A DNA stretch of 13,899 bases from Neisseriaceae bacterium (GCA_017989485.1 JAGNPU010000013.1:1-13899), one strand, 5' to 3'. Positions 1-7,227 are shown, numbered from the stretch's first letter. Numbers and translations are program-made. Notes: generated from the letters alone by a model not told the origin.

Positions 1-104
1 TTAAAATCGTAGGTTCGCGTGTCCAAACGCGCCACGCGTGATTCCACCCATTCGGCCAAGGTTTTGTCTTCTGGCTGTGTCCAGGTTTCAATGGTTTGAG
101 ACAT
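1..104 (-). CDS. Unrecognised protein, N-terminal 34 residues only (cut by left edge)
   Basis: An open frame starts at the ATG at 104-102 and runs off the left edge without a stop. The peptide begins MSQTIETWTQPEDKTLAEW and is hydrophilic, with no signal peptide or membrane segment. A strong AAGGAG ribosome binding site lies 7 nt before the ATG, which supports a real start. It sits 84 nt downstream of the MFS transporter stop on the same strand, so it is probably the next gene of the catabolic operon. I do not recognise the family from these residues. A downstream enzyme of aromatic breakdown or an accessory protein would fit the context, but that is inference only. Confidence 0.6.
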   Translation of the reverse strand, partial: MSQTIETWTQPEDKTLAEWVESRVARLDTRTYDF

Positions 105-143
105 AATCGTGCTCCTTCAAAAGGCTTACTATTAATCGCGGTG

Positions 144-174
144 GCGGTGGGCCTGTGCCCCAGCCCGACACCGC
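144..174 (-). other. Possible intercistronic stem-loop
   Basis: GCGGTG at 144-149 pairs perfectly with CACCGC at 169-174, and a short GGC/GCC inner stem can extend it across a bulge. It lies in the 84-nt gap between the transporter stop and the next gene. No T-tract follows on the minus strand, so it does not look like an intrinsic terminator. It could act as an mRNA stability or processing element, or be chance in GC-rich sequence. Confidence 0.25.
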
Positions 175-188
175 ATCCAAGTCATGCT

Positions 189-1415
189 TTAATATTTACG
201 CAACAGCGGCAGCAGGATAAACGACCCCAATAAAGCCACCGCCGCCAAAAACAGAATGCCGTAGTCAAAGTGGCCGGTCATGGTCACCATATAGCCGATC
301 AACACCGGCGCCACGGCGCTGGCAAAGTTGGCCAAGCCATTGAATATGCCGCCGGCCGTCGCCGCCACGTTGGCGTCAGACACCCGAGACAGCAAGGCAA
401 ACACGCCGCAGGCACTCATGCCCCAAGAGAACGCGCTGAACGCCATCAGGCCAATCACCGCATAAGGATTCTCAACGTAGACCATCAGGCCTAGGCCCAC
501 GCCGGCAAAAAACAGGCCCAACATCACTTGGCGGGTCCGACGCGTCGGCGTTTTGTCGGACACAAAAGCCCCCAAGATTTCCCCGATCAACATCGCGATG
601 AACGGCAGCGACGACAGTTGGCCAAAGGCTTTTAGGTCAAAGTGCTTGGCCTCCATTAAATAGCTAGGCAACCAGCTATTAAGGCCCCATAAATAGGTCA
701 ACAAGGCCACGTTGAACAAGCACACCGCCCAGAACACGCCGCTAGACAGCAAGGTTTTGCTGTTACGCGCATGGTCTTTCATGGTGGGACGCGGCTTGCC
801 GGCAGACAAAGACGACTGTTTGGCCAACTGCGTGCCCTTCAGGCCAAAGTAAATCACCACCAAGGCCACGATGGTTAAGGCCGACAGCACGTGGAACGTG
901 GTTTGCCAATCGTGGCTTTGCAACACATACGCCGTAATCGGAAAGCCTAGGGCGGCGCCTATCGGCGTGCCCAATAAGAACATCGTCGACGCGCGCGCCT
1001 GCTGGCCTGCGCCAAAGGTTTGTTTCACAATCGCGTAGGCCAAGGCAAACAGCGGGCCTTCGGCCAGGCCCAACAGCACCCGATAAAACAGCATTTCTTC
1101 GTAACTGGTGGCCGACCCCATGATGGCCATCAGCACGCCCCATGAACTCACCGTCACCATCAACAGGTATTTGGGGTTGAATAAGTCGCCAATAAAGCTT
1201 AGGAAAATGGACGAAAACCCATAGGCCAATAAGAAGCTGGTCATGAGCCAACCCAATTTGGACTTGTCGGTATGGGCAATGCCCATCACGTCTTGAAAGT
1301 GCGGGTCGGCAAACAAGACCGAAATGCTGATCTTGTCAAAAAACGCCAGGCTCACACAAATCATCAGTACGAATGCCACCATCCACTGCTTCATGCTTGC
1401 TTGCTCTGTTTGCAT
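189..1415 (-). CDS. MFS transporter, ACS (anion:cation symporter)-like, probable aromatic acid uptake
   Basis: This 408-residue inner-membrane protein has about twelve hydrophobic segments, typical of the major facilitator superfamily. Asp27 lies in the first helix (AFFDKISISVL), the loop 2-3 motif A variant GDLFNPK is at residues 76-82, and helix 4 carries R112 followed by LGLAEGP at 115-121, a pattern typical of the anion:cation symporter family that includes phthalate, hexuronate and hydroxybenzoate-type transporters. The start at 1415 has a GAGG Shine-Dalgarno sequence about 9 nt upstream; Met8 is a less likely alternative. It lies 58 nt after the ferredoxin reductase gene and is probably the uptake system for the operon's substrate. 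ACS membership suggests a carboxylated (anionic) compound, which is inference. The family call is firm; the substrate is unknown. Confidence 0.88.
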   Translation of the reverse strand: MQTEQASMKQWMVAFVLMICVSLAFFDKISISVLFADPHFQDVMGIAHTDKSKLGWLMTSFLLAYGFSSIFLSFIGDLFNPKYLLMVTVSSWGVLMAIMGSATSYEEMLFYRVLLGLAEGPLFALAYAIVKQTFGAGQQARASTMFLLGTPIGAALGFPITAYVLQSHDWQTTFHVLSALTIVALVVIYFGLKGTQLAKQSSLSAGKPRPTMKDHARNSKTLLSSGVFWAVCLFNVALLTYLWGLNSWLPSYLMEAKHFDLKAFGQLSSLPFIAMLIGEILGAFVSDKTPTRRTRQVMLGLFFAGVGLGLMVYVENPYAVIGLMAFSAFSWGMSACGVFALLSRVSDANVAATAGGIFNGLANFASAVAPVLIGYMVTMTGHFDYGILFLAAVALLGSFILLPLLRKY

Positions 1416-1473
1416 GATGTGTCCTCTATTTCTCGTTATGAATTAATGATTTATTATTGTTGGGGTTGCCCCC

Positions 1474-2682
1474 TTAGGGTTTCAAACTCATGACGTTAAA
1501 CTCTGGGTCCGCCAGCTGTGCCAAAGGCAACACCGTTTGGGCCTGCATCCAACGCTTGCCGAGCTTGATCAAACGCGCTTCATTCACCGCCACCATTGCC
1601 TGCAACCGCTGCGCTTCATCAACGTAGATAAAGGTTTGCTTGTTGTCGCCGCTTTGGCGTCTTACCAATTGCAAGCCCTCGGCCCCTGGGTTCCCCAGGA
1701 TTTGAATGTTGCAATCAAACTGATCCGACCATAACCACGGGATTTCCGCGTAGTCACAGCCCTGGCCCAACATGTTCTTGGCCGCACAAATGGCCTGATT
1801 TTGGGCATTGGCCCAAGACTGGATGCAAAAGCCCAGTTCCGGGTGAATGGCCACGTCGCCGGCGGCAAAAATAGACGGGTCAGAGGTGCGGCCAGCCTTG
1901 TCTACCACCACCCCATCGCGCACGTCTAGCCCAGCCGCCACGGCCAATTCGGTGGCGATTTCGGCCCCTGCCCCCACCACCACCACGTCGGCTTCAGCCA
2001 CCAGGGCGCCTGCACCCATAATCTGTATCGTGCCCAAATCGGTGGCCTGCAAGGCCAGCCCGGCGCTGTCCAACACCACCTGAGTGCCGGCTGCCTCATG
2101 CAGCCCCAGCAAAAACGCCGACACTTCCGGGCTGACGCTGCGCTTACACAGGCGGCTGCCGTGTTCCAATACGGTGACGTCTAGGCCTTTTTTGCGTGCC
2201 GTGGCCGCTACTTCCAAGCCTATCCAGCCACCGCCAATAATGGCCATGCGCTTGCCCGGCTGCAGTTGCTCGCCCAGACGCTGGGCGTCGGCAATGGTGC
2301 GCACGGTGAACACGTTCGGCATGTCGGCCCAGGCCGCCACCGGCATGCGGGCACGGCTACCGGTGGCCAGCAACAGCTGGTCATAGGCCAATACCGTGCC
2401 GCTGGCCAAGGTCACGTTTTTGTCGGTTCTGTCGATGCGGGTGACCGCATCAGGCTTGTGCCAATCGATGTTCATGGCCGTGATGGCCGCCGCGTCGAAG
2501 AGCTGCAACCCAGCGACCGCCATCTCCCCTGCCAACACCTGCTTGGATAAGGGTGGGCGCTCGTAAAACACTTCGGTTTCGTTCGACACCACGCTCAATA
2601 CGCCGGCATAGCCTTCGGCTCTGAGGGTATGCGCCGCCCATGCGGCGGCCTGGCCTGCGCCAATAATGATGATACGACTCAT
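1474..2682 (-). CDS. FAD-dependent NAD(P)H:ferredoxin reductase of a Rieske dioxygenase system
   Basis: This 402-residue flavoprotein of the BphA4/CamA/rubredoxin reductase type passes electrons from NAD(P)H to the operon's Rieske ferredoxin. The FAD-binding GAGQAA is at residues 8-13, ERPPLSK at 41-47 and ATGS at 106-109. The NAD-binding motif GGGWIGLE is at 150-157, with Glu173 ending the second strand of that fold, which suggests NADH preference. The second FAD motif AAGD is at 273-276 and SWANAQNQA at 289-297. A C-terminal dimerisation-type domain starts near WSDQFD (about 318). Length is normal for the family. The start has TTAGGAG 7 nt upstream. It follows the extradiol dioxygenase gene at 2704 with a short gap. 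A ferredoxin and an oxygenase encoded upstream in the same operon complete a three-component system. Confidence 0.9.
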   Translation of the reverse strand: MSRIIIIGAGQAAAWAAHTLRAEGYAGVLSVVSNETEVFYERPPLSKQVLAGEMAVAGLQLFDAAAITAMNIDWHKPDAVTRIDRTDKNVTLASGTVLAYDQLLLATGSRARMPVAAWADMPNVFTVRTIADAQRLGEQLQPGKRMAIIGGGWIGLEVAATARKKGLDVTVLEHGSRLCKRSVSPEVSAFLLGLHEAAGTQVVLDSAGLALQATDLGTIQIMGAGALVAEADVVVVGAGAEIATELAVAAGLDVRDGVVVDKAGRTSDPSIFAAGDVAIHPELGFCIQSWANAQNQAICAAKNMLGQGCDYAEIPWLWSDQFDCNIQILGNPGAEGLQLVRRQSGDNKQTFIYVDEAQRLQAMVAVNEARLIKLGKRWMQAQTVLPLAQLADPEFNVMSLKP

Positions 2683-2703
2683 GAAAACACTCCTAAGATG
2701 CGA

Positions 2704-3627
2704 TTACTTCAGCTGCCTGCGGGTGCTGTCGTCAATGCCACCCTCAACCGCCCACTCAGTGAATAAGGACACCTGATAATCATAAAAACGCGGCTGCCAG
2801 GCTTCGGTTAAATAGTCGTCGTTGGTGTAATACTCAAACGCGCCCCCAAACGGACTGTTGACATACCAAAAGTAGGCTGAAGAAATCGGATGGCGGCCAG
2901 GACCGATAAAGGTTGACCACTGTTTGCGGTTCATGCTGATGCCGCCGCCGATGACCTCGTGGATGTCACGCACCACAAAGGCCACGTGGTTGAGGCCCAC
3001 CGGCTTGTTGGGAATACACAGCAAGAATAAATCGTGATGAAAGCCTTCGGCCTGACAGCGCAAGAAGGCGCCGCGGCCGTTGTAGGCGTCGGAAAGGTGA
3101 AAGCCCAAAACGTCGGTGTAAAAAGCCTGCACCGTGGCCAAATCCGGGGTAAAAAACACCACGTGGCCCACGCGCACTGGCTCGGCCTGCTCATAGACGG
3201 GGCTAGGGGCATTAATGCGCTGCACGTCGCCATATTGGTTAATGCCCGTCACCGGCAGGCTGACCTGGGTCACGCTGGTCGGCACAAAGCGGATGCACAG
3301 GCCGTTCGGGTCTAGACACTGCACAAAGCCGGTGCCCTGAGCAAAACCGGGCTGATCCACCAAGCGCAGGGCCAAGGCCTCAAGGCTGGCATCGTCGGCC
3401 ACGCCCCACACCACTTCACGCAGGGTGGAACCGTCTTCAATCGCCTTAGGCAAAGACGCATCCATGGCGTCATGAACGTACAGGCGGCTTTGGTCCTGGG
3501 TTAGGTATAACTCGGCCCCAGCCACATCGCTCAGGCCTTTTTTTAAGCCGAAGTCGTTTAAAAATCGGGCGGCCGCCTGGGTGTCGGTCACCCCAAACAC
3601 CAGCGCCTCTATGCCAATTATGTTCAT
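2704..3627 (-). CDS. Type I extradiol (catechol meta-cleaving) dioxygenase, VOC superfamily
   Basis: This two-domain vicinal-oxygen-chelate protein (307 residues from the chosen start) should open a catecholic ring next to the hydroxyls using non-haem Fe(II). Counting from the longer start two codons upstream, metal ligands H157 (in RVGHVVFF), H216 (in GLNHVAFVV) and E267 (in GGAFEYY) are in place. So are counterparts of the BphC second-sphere residues: H199/H200, H248 (GPGRHP) and Y257 (FWYV). Spacing matches BphC closely, so it should be active. The N-terminal domain lacks these ligands, as is usual. An AGAGG ribosome binding site abuts the ATG at 3633 with no spacing but lies 6 nt before the ATG at 3627, so 3627 is preferred. 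It lies 24 nt after the SDR gene. BphC-, catechol-acid- or dihydroxycinnamate-type substrates are all possible. Confidence 0.88.
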   Translation of the reverse strand: MNIIGIEALVFGVTDTQAAARFLNDFGLKKGLSDVAGAELYLTQDQSRLYVHDAMDASLPKAIEDGSTLREVVWGVADDASLEALALRLVDQPGFAQGTGFVQCLDPNGLCIRFVPTSVTQVSLPVTGINQYGDVQRINAPSPVYEQAEPVRVGHVVFFTPDLATVQAFYTDVLGFHLSDAYNGRGAFLRCQAEGFHHDLFLLCIPNKPVGLNHVAFVVRDIHEVIGGGISMNRKQWSTFIGPGRHPISSAYFWYVNSPFGGAFEYYTNDDYLTEAWQPRFYDYQVSLFTEWAVEGGIDDSTRRQLK

Positions 3628-3633
3628 ATTCAT

Positions 3634-3638
3634 CCTCT
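3634..3638 (-). promoter_or_regulatory. Ribosome binding site deciding the extradiol dioxygenase start
   Basis: AGAGG on the minus strand touches the upstream ATG (3633-3631) but is 6 nt from the in-frame ATG at 3627-3625. The normal spacing favours the second ATG. Confidence 0.5.
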
Positions 3639-3651
3639 ATGCCTTATTCTT

Positions 3652-4410
3652 TTAATTAAACACAAAGCCGCCGTTGACCGGCAGCGTCTGCCCCGTCACG
3701 AAGGACGATAGGTCAGACAGCAGGTATAACACCGAGCCGGTCACGTCTTCCGGCATTTGCTGCCGATTGATGGCGCGGCCATTGACGTATAAGTCGTGCC
3801 GATGCTGTGGCACATACTCCGTCGCTTCCACCAGCACCAGCCCTGGGCAAATCGTATTCACACAAATATTGTCTGGGCCCAACTCGCGCGCCATAGAACG
3901 CGTCATCGAGATGATGGCGCCCTTGCTGGCCACGTAGGCCATCAGATTGGGCGCGCCCCATAAGGCCGTGTCGGAGGCAATGTTGATGATTTTGCCCGCA
4001 GCGCTGCCGCGTAGGTGCGGCACCGCCGCCTGACTCATCAGCCAGGTGCCGCGCACGTTGACGTTCATCACCCGATCCCACAAATCAATGTCGTATGCCA
4101 TCATGTCGACGCCGCCCACGCCGGTGGCCAGGGCACCGCAGTTGACCAAGCCATCCAATGCGCCTAGCCAGTCTATGGTCTCGGCCATACAGCGGTTAAT
4201 CGCCTCAGGATGGGCCAGGTCTAAGGCCACGGCATGGGCGCTGAGCCCAGCGTCGTTGAGCTTTTGTGCCGCGGCTTGCGCCTCAGCAAACAGAATGTCG
4301 GCCAACACCACTTTGGCGCCCGCCCGAGCGGCGGCTTCGGCAAAGGCAAAGCCCAAGCCGCGGGCCGCGCCCGTGATCAACACGCGCTTGTTTGCCAATA
4401 GCCCGCTCAT
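3652..4410 (-). CDS. SDR-family dehydrogenase, probable cis-dihydrodiol dehydrogenase
   Basis: This is a 252-residue classical short-chain dehydrogenase/reductase. The nucleotide-binding TGAARGLG is at residues 13-20, and Asp38 (LADI) at the end of the second strand indicates NAD rather than NADP. The usual NNAG is replaced by VNCGA (89-93). The catalytic residues are N118 (NVNVRG), S146, Y159 and K163 (YVASK). The C-terminal GQTLPVNGG motif is typical. The ATG at 4410 overlaps the oxygenase stop by 4 nt (ATGA), implying translational coupling. Placement directly after a Rieske oxygenase and before a ring-cleaving dioxygenase suggests oxidation of the cis-dihydrodiol to a catechol. That role is inferred from context, because SDR sequence alone does not fix the substrate. 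Confidence 0.87.
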   Translation of the reverse strand: MSGLLANKRVLITGAARGLGFAFAEAAARAGAKVVLADILFAEAQAAAQKLNDAGLSAHAVALDLAHPEAINRCMAETIDWLGALDGLVNCGALATGVGGVDMMAYDIDLWDRVMNVNVRGTWLMSQAAVPHLRGSAAGKIINIASDTALWGAPNLMAYVASKGAIISMTRSMARELGPDNICVNTICPGLVLVEATEYVPQHRHDLYVNGRAINRQQMPEDVTGSVLYLLSDLSSFVTGQTLPVNGGFVFN

Positions 4411-5459
4411 ACCACATAGCCTTGGTTGTCTTGCTTTTGCTCGGCCAAGGCGGCCAGCTGGGCCACCTGTTTTTCGGCTTCTTTTTTCATGATGCGGCGC
4501 AGGCGCGACAGGCCCACGTCATGCTGATACAAAAATTCTTTTTCTCGTGCATCGGCTGGCATCAGCTCCAAGATCACGCGGTCTTGCTCCAACACGTCCC
4601 AATGTAATTTCTCCAAGTGGGTGCGATAGAGGAAGCGCCACGCATCCCGCTGCCAGCCCTTAACCTCACGACAGCGCCAGAAGAACACGCGCGTGTTGTG
4701 GGCGTCGATGGGGGTGGCAAAGCCCACAATCCAGAACACGCCGCCGGGGCCAAACTGTTTTTGATACGGAATCGACAGGCGCAGCCAGGACGCGCCGCTT
4801 TGCCCCCACTCCACCCAGTCAAAGTTCACGCCGGTTTGGCCGTCTTTTTCAAACACAAAGCCAGTGTCGGTTGGGCGATGACGCATATTGGCGGTTTTGT
4901 CGCCGGCAAACATCGAGTGCGATGCGCCGTGCAAATAAGTCCCATGCATGGGGTCCATCACGTTGTCGACGGCGTAGCGGTAGTTCACCTTCCAGTCAGC
5001 CTGGCACAAGAATGAGCTCCACTCGGCGTCATCGCTCAGCTGCTCTGGCAACACCAGCGCATCCGGCGCCACGCTTTCGTCTAGGCCAAACCATAGGAAA
5101 ATCGCGTCATTGCGCTCTTGCACCGGGTAGGCCTTCAGGCATTTTTGCTGGGTCATCGGGCAGGCATCCACGGCCGGCACGTTTTCCACCACGCCTTCGC
5201 CATTCACCTCAACGCCGTGATACCAACAGGCCACGCGATCCCCTAAGTTCCACCCCAAAGACAGGCGCGCACCGCGGTGAGGACAACGGTCTTCGAGGGC
5301 ATGTACCTCACCCTTGTCATCCCGCCACAGCACGATGTTTTCGCCTAAGCGGGTAATCCCCACTGGGTTATTGCCCACTTCATAACTGGCCACCACGGGA
5401 TACCATAGGTTGCGTAAGCCCAAGTCTAAATGCTGTTCTACTTCATTGATTTGTTTCAT
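4407..5459 (-). CDS. Rieske non-haem iron oxygenase, alpha subunit (alpha-only, phthalate-type)
   Basis: This 350-residue terminal oxygenase should insert O2 into an aromatic (or similar) substrate using electrons from the ferredoxin. The N-terminal Rieske domain has C59/H61 (CPHR) and C78/H81 (CWYH). The catalytic domain carries DNVMDPMHGTYLH, giving D169 as the bridging Asp with H172 and H177 as iron ligands. D293 in LEQDRVILE is the likely third ligand. Length and layout fit alpha-only oxygenases (phthalate / carbazole / ketosteroid groups) rather than the longer alpha-beta naphthalene type, and no beta-subunit gene is nearby. The ATG has AAGGGG upstream. The gene follows the small HTH-like gene by 12 nt and overlaps the SDR gene by 4 nt. 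Some relatives demethylate or monooxygenate; the neighbouring SDR and extradiol genes favour cis-dihydroxylation here. Confidence 0.9.
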   Translation of the reverse strand: MKQINEVEQHLDLGLRNLWYPVVASYEVGNNPVGITRLGENIVLWRDDKGEVHALEDRCPHRGARLSLGWNLGDRVACWYHGVEVNGEGVVENVPAVDACPMTQQKCLKAYPVQERNDAIFLWFGLDESVAPDALVLPEQLSDDAEWSSFLCQADWKVNYRYAVDNVMDPMHGTYLHGASHSMFAGDKTANMRHRPTDTGFVFEKDGQTGVNFDWVEWGQSGASWLRLSIPYQKQFGPGGVFWIVGFATPIDAHNTRVFFWRCREVKGWQRDAWRFLYRTHLEKLHWDVLEQDRVILELMPADAREKEFLYQHDVGLSRLRRIMKKEAEKQVAQLAALAEQKQDNQGYVV

Positions 5460-5471
5460 TGCCCTATCCCC

Positions 5472-5768
5472 TTAATAACCTAAACGAGCCATTTCGGCTT
5501 CAAAGTTGGCACTGTCCCACTCGCCGCCGCTTTCATGGCGAAAACCAAGCTGGTTAAAGTGAGCAGCCAAATCGGCTGGCGTGACGTTGTCGGCCTTAAA
5601 GCCCGAAATCAGGTGCTGGCTCAGCGCCAGCTCATAGTCGTTGGGTTCGCGAGGACGGGTTTGCCACACAATGTTCTGCGGCTGTCCCGGCATTTGAATG
5701 TTGTTGATGCCCGCTTCTTTCGAAGGCGTGGGCTTTAGCCATAAGGCCAGTTTGGGATTGTGGTTCAT
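5472..5768 (-). CDS. Small protein resembling the recombinase-like helix-turn-helix family
   Basis: This 98-residue soluble protein is encoded between the ferredoxin and oxygenase alpha genes. IVWQTR is at residues 33-38 and PNDYE at 42-46. The helical C-terminal half contains a 'PADLAAHFNQLGF' segment (64-76) and ends in W84 and EAEMARLG (90-97). That half looks like the short helix-turn-helix at the end of serine recombinases. From memory, similar proteins annotated 'recombinase-like HTH domain' occur beside Rieske oxygenase genes; I could not check this. It has no cysteines, metal motif or signal peptide. The start has GGAG about 10 nt upstream, and the stop lies 12 nt before the oxygenase start, so the two should be expressed together. 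Possible roles are an accessory or assembly factor, or a regulator. No function is demonstrable. Confidence 0.75.
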   Translation of the reverse strand: MNHNPKLALWLKPTPSKEAGINNIQMPGQPQNIVWQTRPREPNDYELALSQHLISGFKADNVTPADLAAHFNQLGFRHESGGEWDSANFEAEMARLGY

Positions 5769-5808
5769 ATTGTGGTTTCTCCGTGTTCATGCCGCTTTTA
5801 TTATTGAT

Positions 5809-6117
5809 TTACTTCATTTGCACCAGAATGTCGTCGCCTTCAACCTTAATGGGGTAAGTACATAAATCACGACAGCCTGGACCGCTTTCCAACTTGCCCG
5901 TTGGAATATCAAAAATGGCTTCATGCAAGGGACACTCTACGGTACGCCCCTCGACAAACCCCTCGCTCAATAAGGCATAGGCATGTGGACACACGTCTTC
6001 TATGCCGTAGTAAGTGCCGTCTACTTCAAACACCCCAATTTCAACCTCGCCAACCTTGACCGCCTTGGGCATGTCTGCAGTAATCTCTTGACGCTTACAA
6101 ATGGGCAACCAGCTCAT
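5809..6117 (-). CDS. Rieske-type [2Fe-2S] ferredoxin of the dioxygenase system
   Basis: This 102-residue cytosolic electron carrier links the FAD reductase to the oxygenase. The cluster ligands are C43 and H45 (CPHAYALL) and C62 and H65 (CPLHEAIFDI), the standard BphA3/NdoA-like arrangement. A second pair of cysteines (C82 and C86, in GPGCRDLCTYP) follows; these are not cluster ligands in the family pattern. Length is normal. The ATG at 6117 is preceded by TTAGGAG 6-7 nt upstream. It is the first gene of the operon, about 55 nt downstream of the predicted transcription start, and ends 40 nt before the small HTH-like gene. Full-length ferredoxins of this type act only as carriers, so it does not replace the oxygenase's own Rieske domain. 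Confidence 0.92.
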   Translation of the reverse strand: MSWLPICKRQEITADMPKAVKVGEVEIGVFEVDGTYYGIEDVCPHAYALLSEGFVEGRTVECPLHEAIFDIPTGKLESGPGCRDLCTYPIKVEGDDILVQMK

Positions 6118-6132
6118 AACTTCTCCTAATAT

Positions 6133-6169
6133 TGTTTTGTATGTAAAACACTATTTGATATTCAAAACA
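6133..6169. promoter_or_regulatory. Candidate repressor operator (nested inverted repeats)
   Basis: TGTTTT (6133-6138) and AAAACA (6145-6150) form a perfect inverted repeat around a 6-bp centre. TTTGA-TAT-TCAAA forms a second at 6154-6166. The outer arms TGTTTTG (6133-6139) and CAAAACA (6163-6169) are also perfectly inverted. The block is AT-rich in a GC-rich region and lies from just after the predicted start site to 15 nt before the ferredoxin ATG, where a bound repressor would block transcription. The adjacent IclR-family gene is the obvious candidate ligand. I see no clear second copy upstream of the IclR gene itself. Confidence 0.4.
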
Positions 6170-6178
6170 TTTAACCAA

Positions 6179-6208
6179 AGCATAGTGTAAATGTTCTGAC
6201 GCTGTCAA
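6179..6208 (-). promoter_or_regulatory. Sigma70-like promoter of the catabolic operon
   Basis: On the minus strand a perfect -35 box TTGACA (6208-6203) is followed after 18 nt by TATGCT (6184-6179), which matches four of six -10 positions. The predicted start is near 6172, giving a leader of about 55 nt before the ferredoxin ATG. It lies between the IclR gene's terminator and the first gene of the operon. Confidence 0.5.
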
Positions 6209-6266
6209 TAGTGAAAAGGGAAAACCAACCACTTTCGTGTGTGTCCACTACGGCGGGCGCACACGC

Positions 6267-6305
6267 AAAAAACCCCTAGCATACACTTGGTACGCCAGGG
6301 GTTTT
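6267..6305 (-). terminator. Intrinsic terminator of the IclR-family gene
   Basis: AAAACCCCT (6269-6277) pairs with AGGGGTTTT (6297-6305), and an inner stem GCATAC/GTACGC (6279-6284 / 6290-6295) closes a 5-nt loop. The A·C mismatch in that inner stem becomes a G·U wobble in the minus-strand transcript. Six consecutive T residues end the structure on the minus strand. It begins about 13 nt after the regulator stop and insulates the catabolic operon from regulator transcription. The A/T-rich flanks could let it work in both directions. Confidence 0.85.
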
Positions 6306-6317
6306 AATGAATTTATT

Positions 6318-7106
6318 TTATAGGAAGTTGTGGCGGGTCAGCTGCTGTGACAGCCGTACGGCGGCCTCCGTGACTTTGGGTTTCACTTCTTCATGAAAGG
6401 CCGCCTCACTGAACATGCCCAAAGGGCAGCTGGCCGAAATCACCGCCACCATTTTGCCATCATCACGGCGAAACACCGGCGCGGCGCAGGTGGCCATATT
6501 GTTGTTAAAATGACCCCAGCTGACCAAGGCACTCTGCCCCCGCACGCTGTCTAAGCGCGCCAGCAAGGCCGGCAGGTCTTTGGGCGTTCGGTCGGAGAAA
6601 CGCACCCAGGCGTCGTCGTGAGCATACAGGGCGCTGACGGCTTCCGGCGCCTGATCCGACAGCAACAGCTGACCTATCACCGTCGCATAAGCCGGCCAAC
6701 GGGTGCCCACGCGCACGCGGCTGGTGAACGACCCCTGCGCCTGACATTGGTCGATGTACACAATGTCTTTATCTTGCAACACCACCAAATGACAGGCCAA
6801 CGACGTGTCATCACGCAGCTGGCTCAAAATGGGCCGGGCCGCATCAATCAGGTCTAGGCCGGATAAATACTTATAGCCCAAACCCATGACCTTGGCGTCG
6901 AGGATGTAGCGCTTGCTGTCAGGGCTTTTGCGAATATAACCACAATGCTCTAGGGTATACGCCAATCGAAACGCACTCGAACGGTTCACGCCCAGCTTCT
7001 CGGCCAGCTCCGAGATGGTCAATGCCTGCTGCTCTTGCCCAAACAGTTCCAGAATGGCCAATCCCCGCATCAAGCCAGGCACCAAATACCGTTCTTCCAT
7101 TTCCAT
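6318..7106 (-). CDS. IclR-family transcriptional regulator
   Basis: This 262-residue DNA-binding regulator has a winged helix-turn-helix at about residues 10-70; LTISELAEKLGVNRSSAFR (29-47) contains the recognition helix. A C-terminal IclR effector-binding domain covers about 80-255, with RVGTRWPAYATVIGQ (132-146) in the conserved ligand-pocket strand and helix. The frame is open for 53 further codons upstream. The ATG at 7106 is preferred because AAAGGG lies 6 nt before it (7113-7118), the length then equals the family norm, and the extra upstream residues look non-homologous. Family members control aromatic acid catabolism as repressors or activators. Its place just upstream of the dioxygenase operon on the same strand suggests it regulates that operon, with the pathway substrate or an intermediate as effector. 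Confidence 0.9.
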   Translation of the reverse strand: MEMEERYLVPGLMRGLAILELFGQEQQALTISELAEKLGVNRSSAFRLAYTLEHCGYIRKSPDSKRYILDAKVMGLGYKYLSGLDLIDAARPILSQLRDDTSLACHLVVLQDKDIVYIDQCQAQGSFTSRVRVGTRWPAYATVIGQLLLSDQAPEAVSALYAHDDAWVRFSDRTPKDLPALLARLDSVRGQSALVSWGHFNNNMATCAAPVFRRDDGKMVAVISASCPLGMFSEAAFHEEVKPKVTEAAVRLSQQLTRHNFL

Positions 7107-7132
7107 AGCATTCCCTTTGTGATTTAGTCGGC

Positions 7133-7162
7133 ATTGCAACATAACCGTTTCTAGCCTGTCAA
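7133..7162 (-). promoter_or_regulatory. Possible promoter of the IclR-family gene
   Basis: On the minus strand TTGACA (7162-7157) is followed after 18 nt by TGCAAT (7138-7133). The -35 box is perfect; the -10 box matches four of six positions. It would leave a leader of about 20 nt before the ATG at 7106. Only the -35 element is convincing. Confidence 0.3.
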
Positions 7163-7227
7163 CCAACATGTTCAATCTGGTCGGGGTAAAGCCTGTATCC
7201 CCTCCGTGATGAAAATAGGTGACGCGC

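Noticed and set aside
1447..1482. GGGG/CCCC hairpin near the end of the ferredoxin reductase gene as a terminator
   Set aside because: The stem is only about 4 bp and no T-tract follows on the minus strand. The transporter starts 58 nt later in the same direction with its own ribosome site, so transcription probably continues.
1847..2386. Plus-strand open frames opposite the ferredoxin reductase gene
   Set aside because: They are Ala/Thr/Pro/Ser-rich shadows of a gene whose FAD and NAD motifs are intact on the minus strand.
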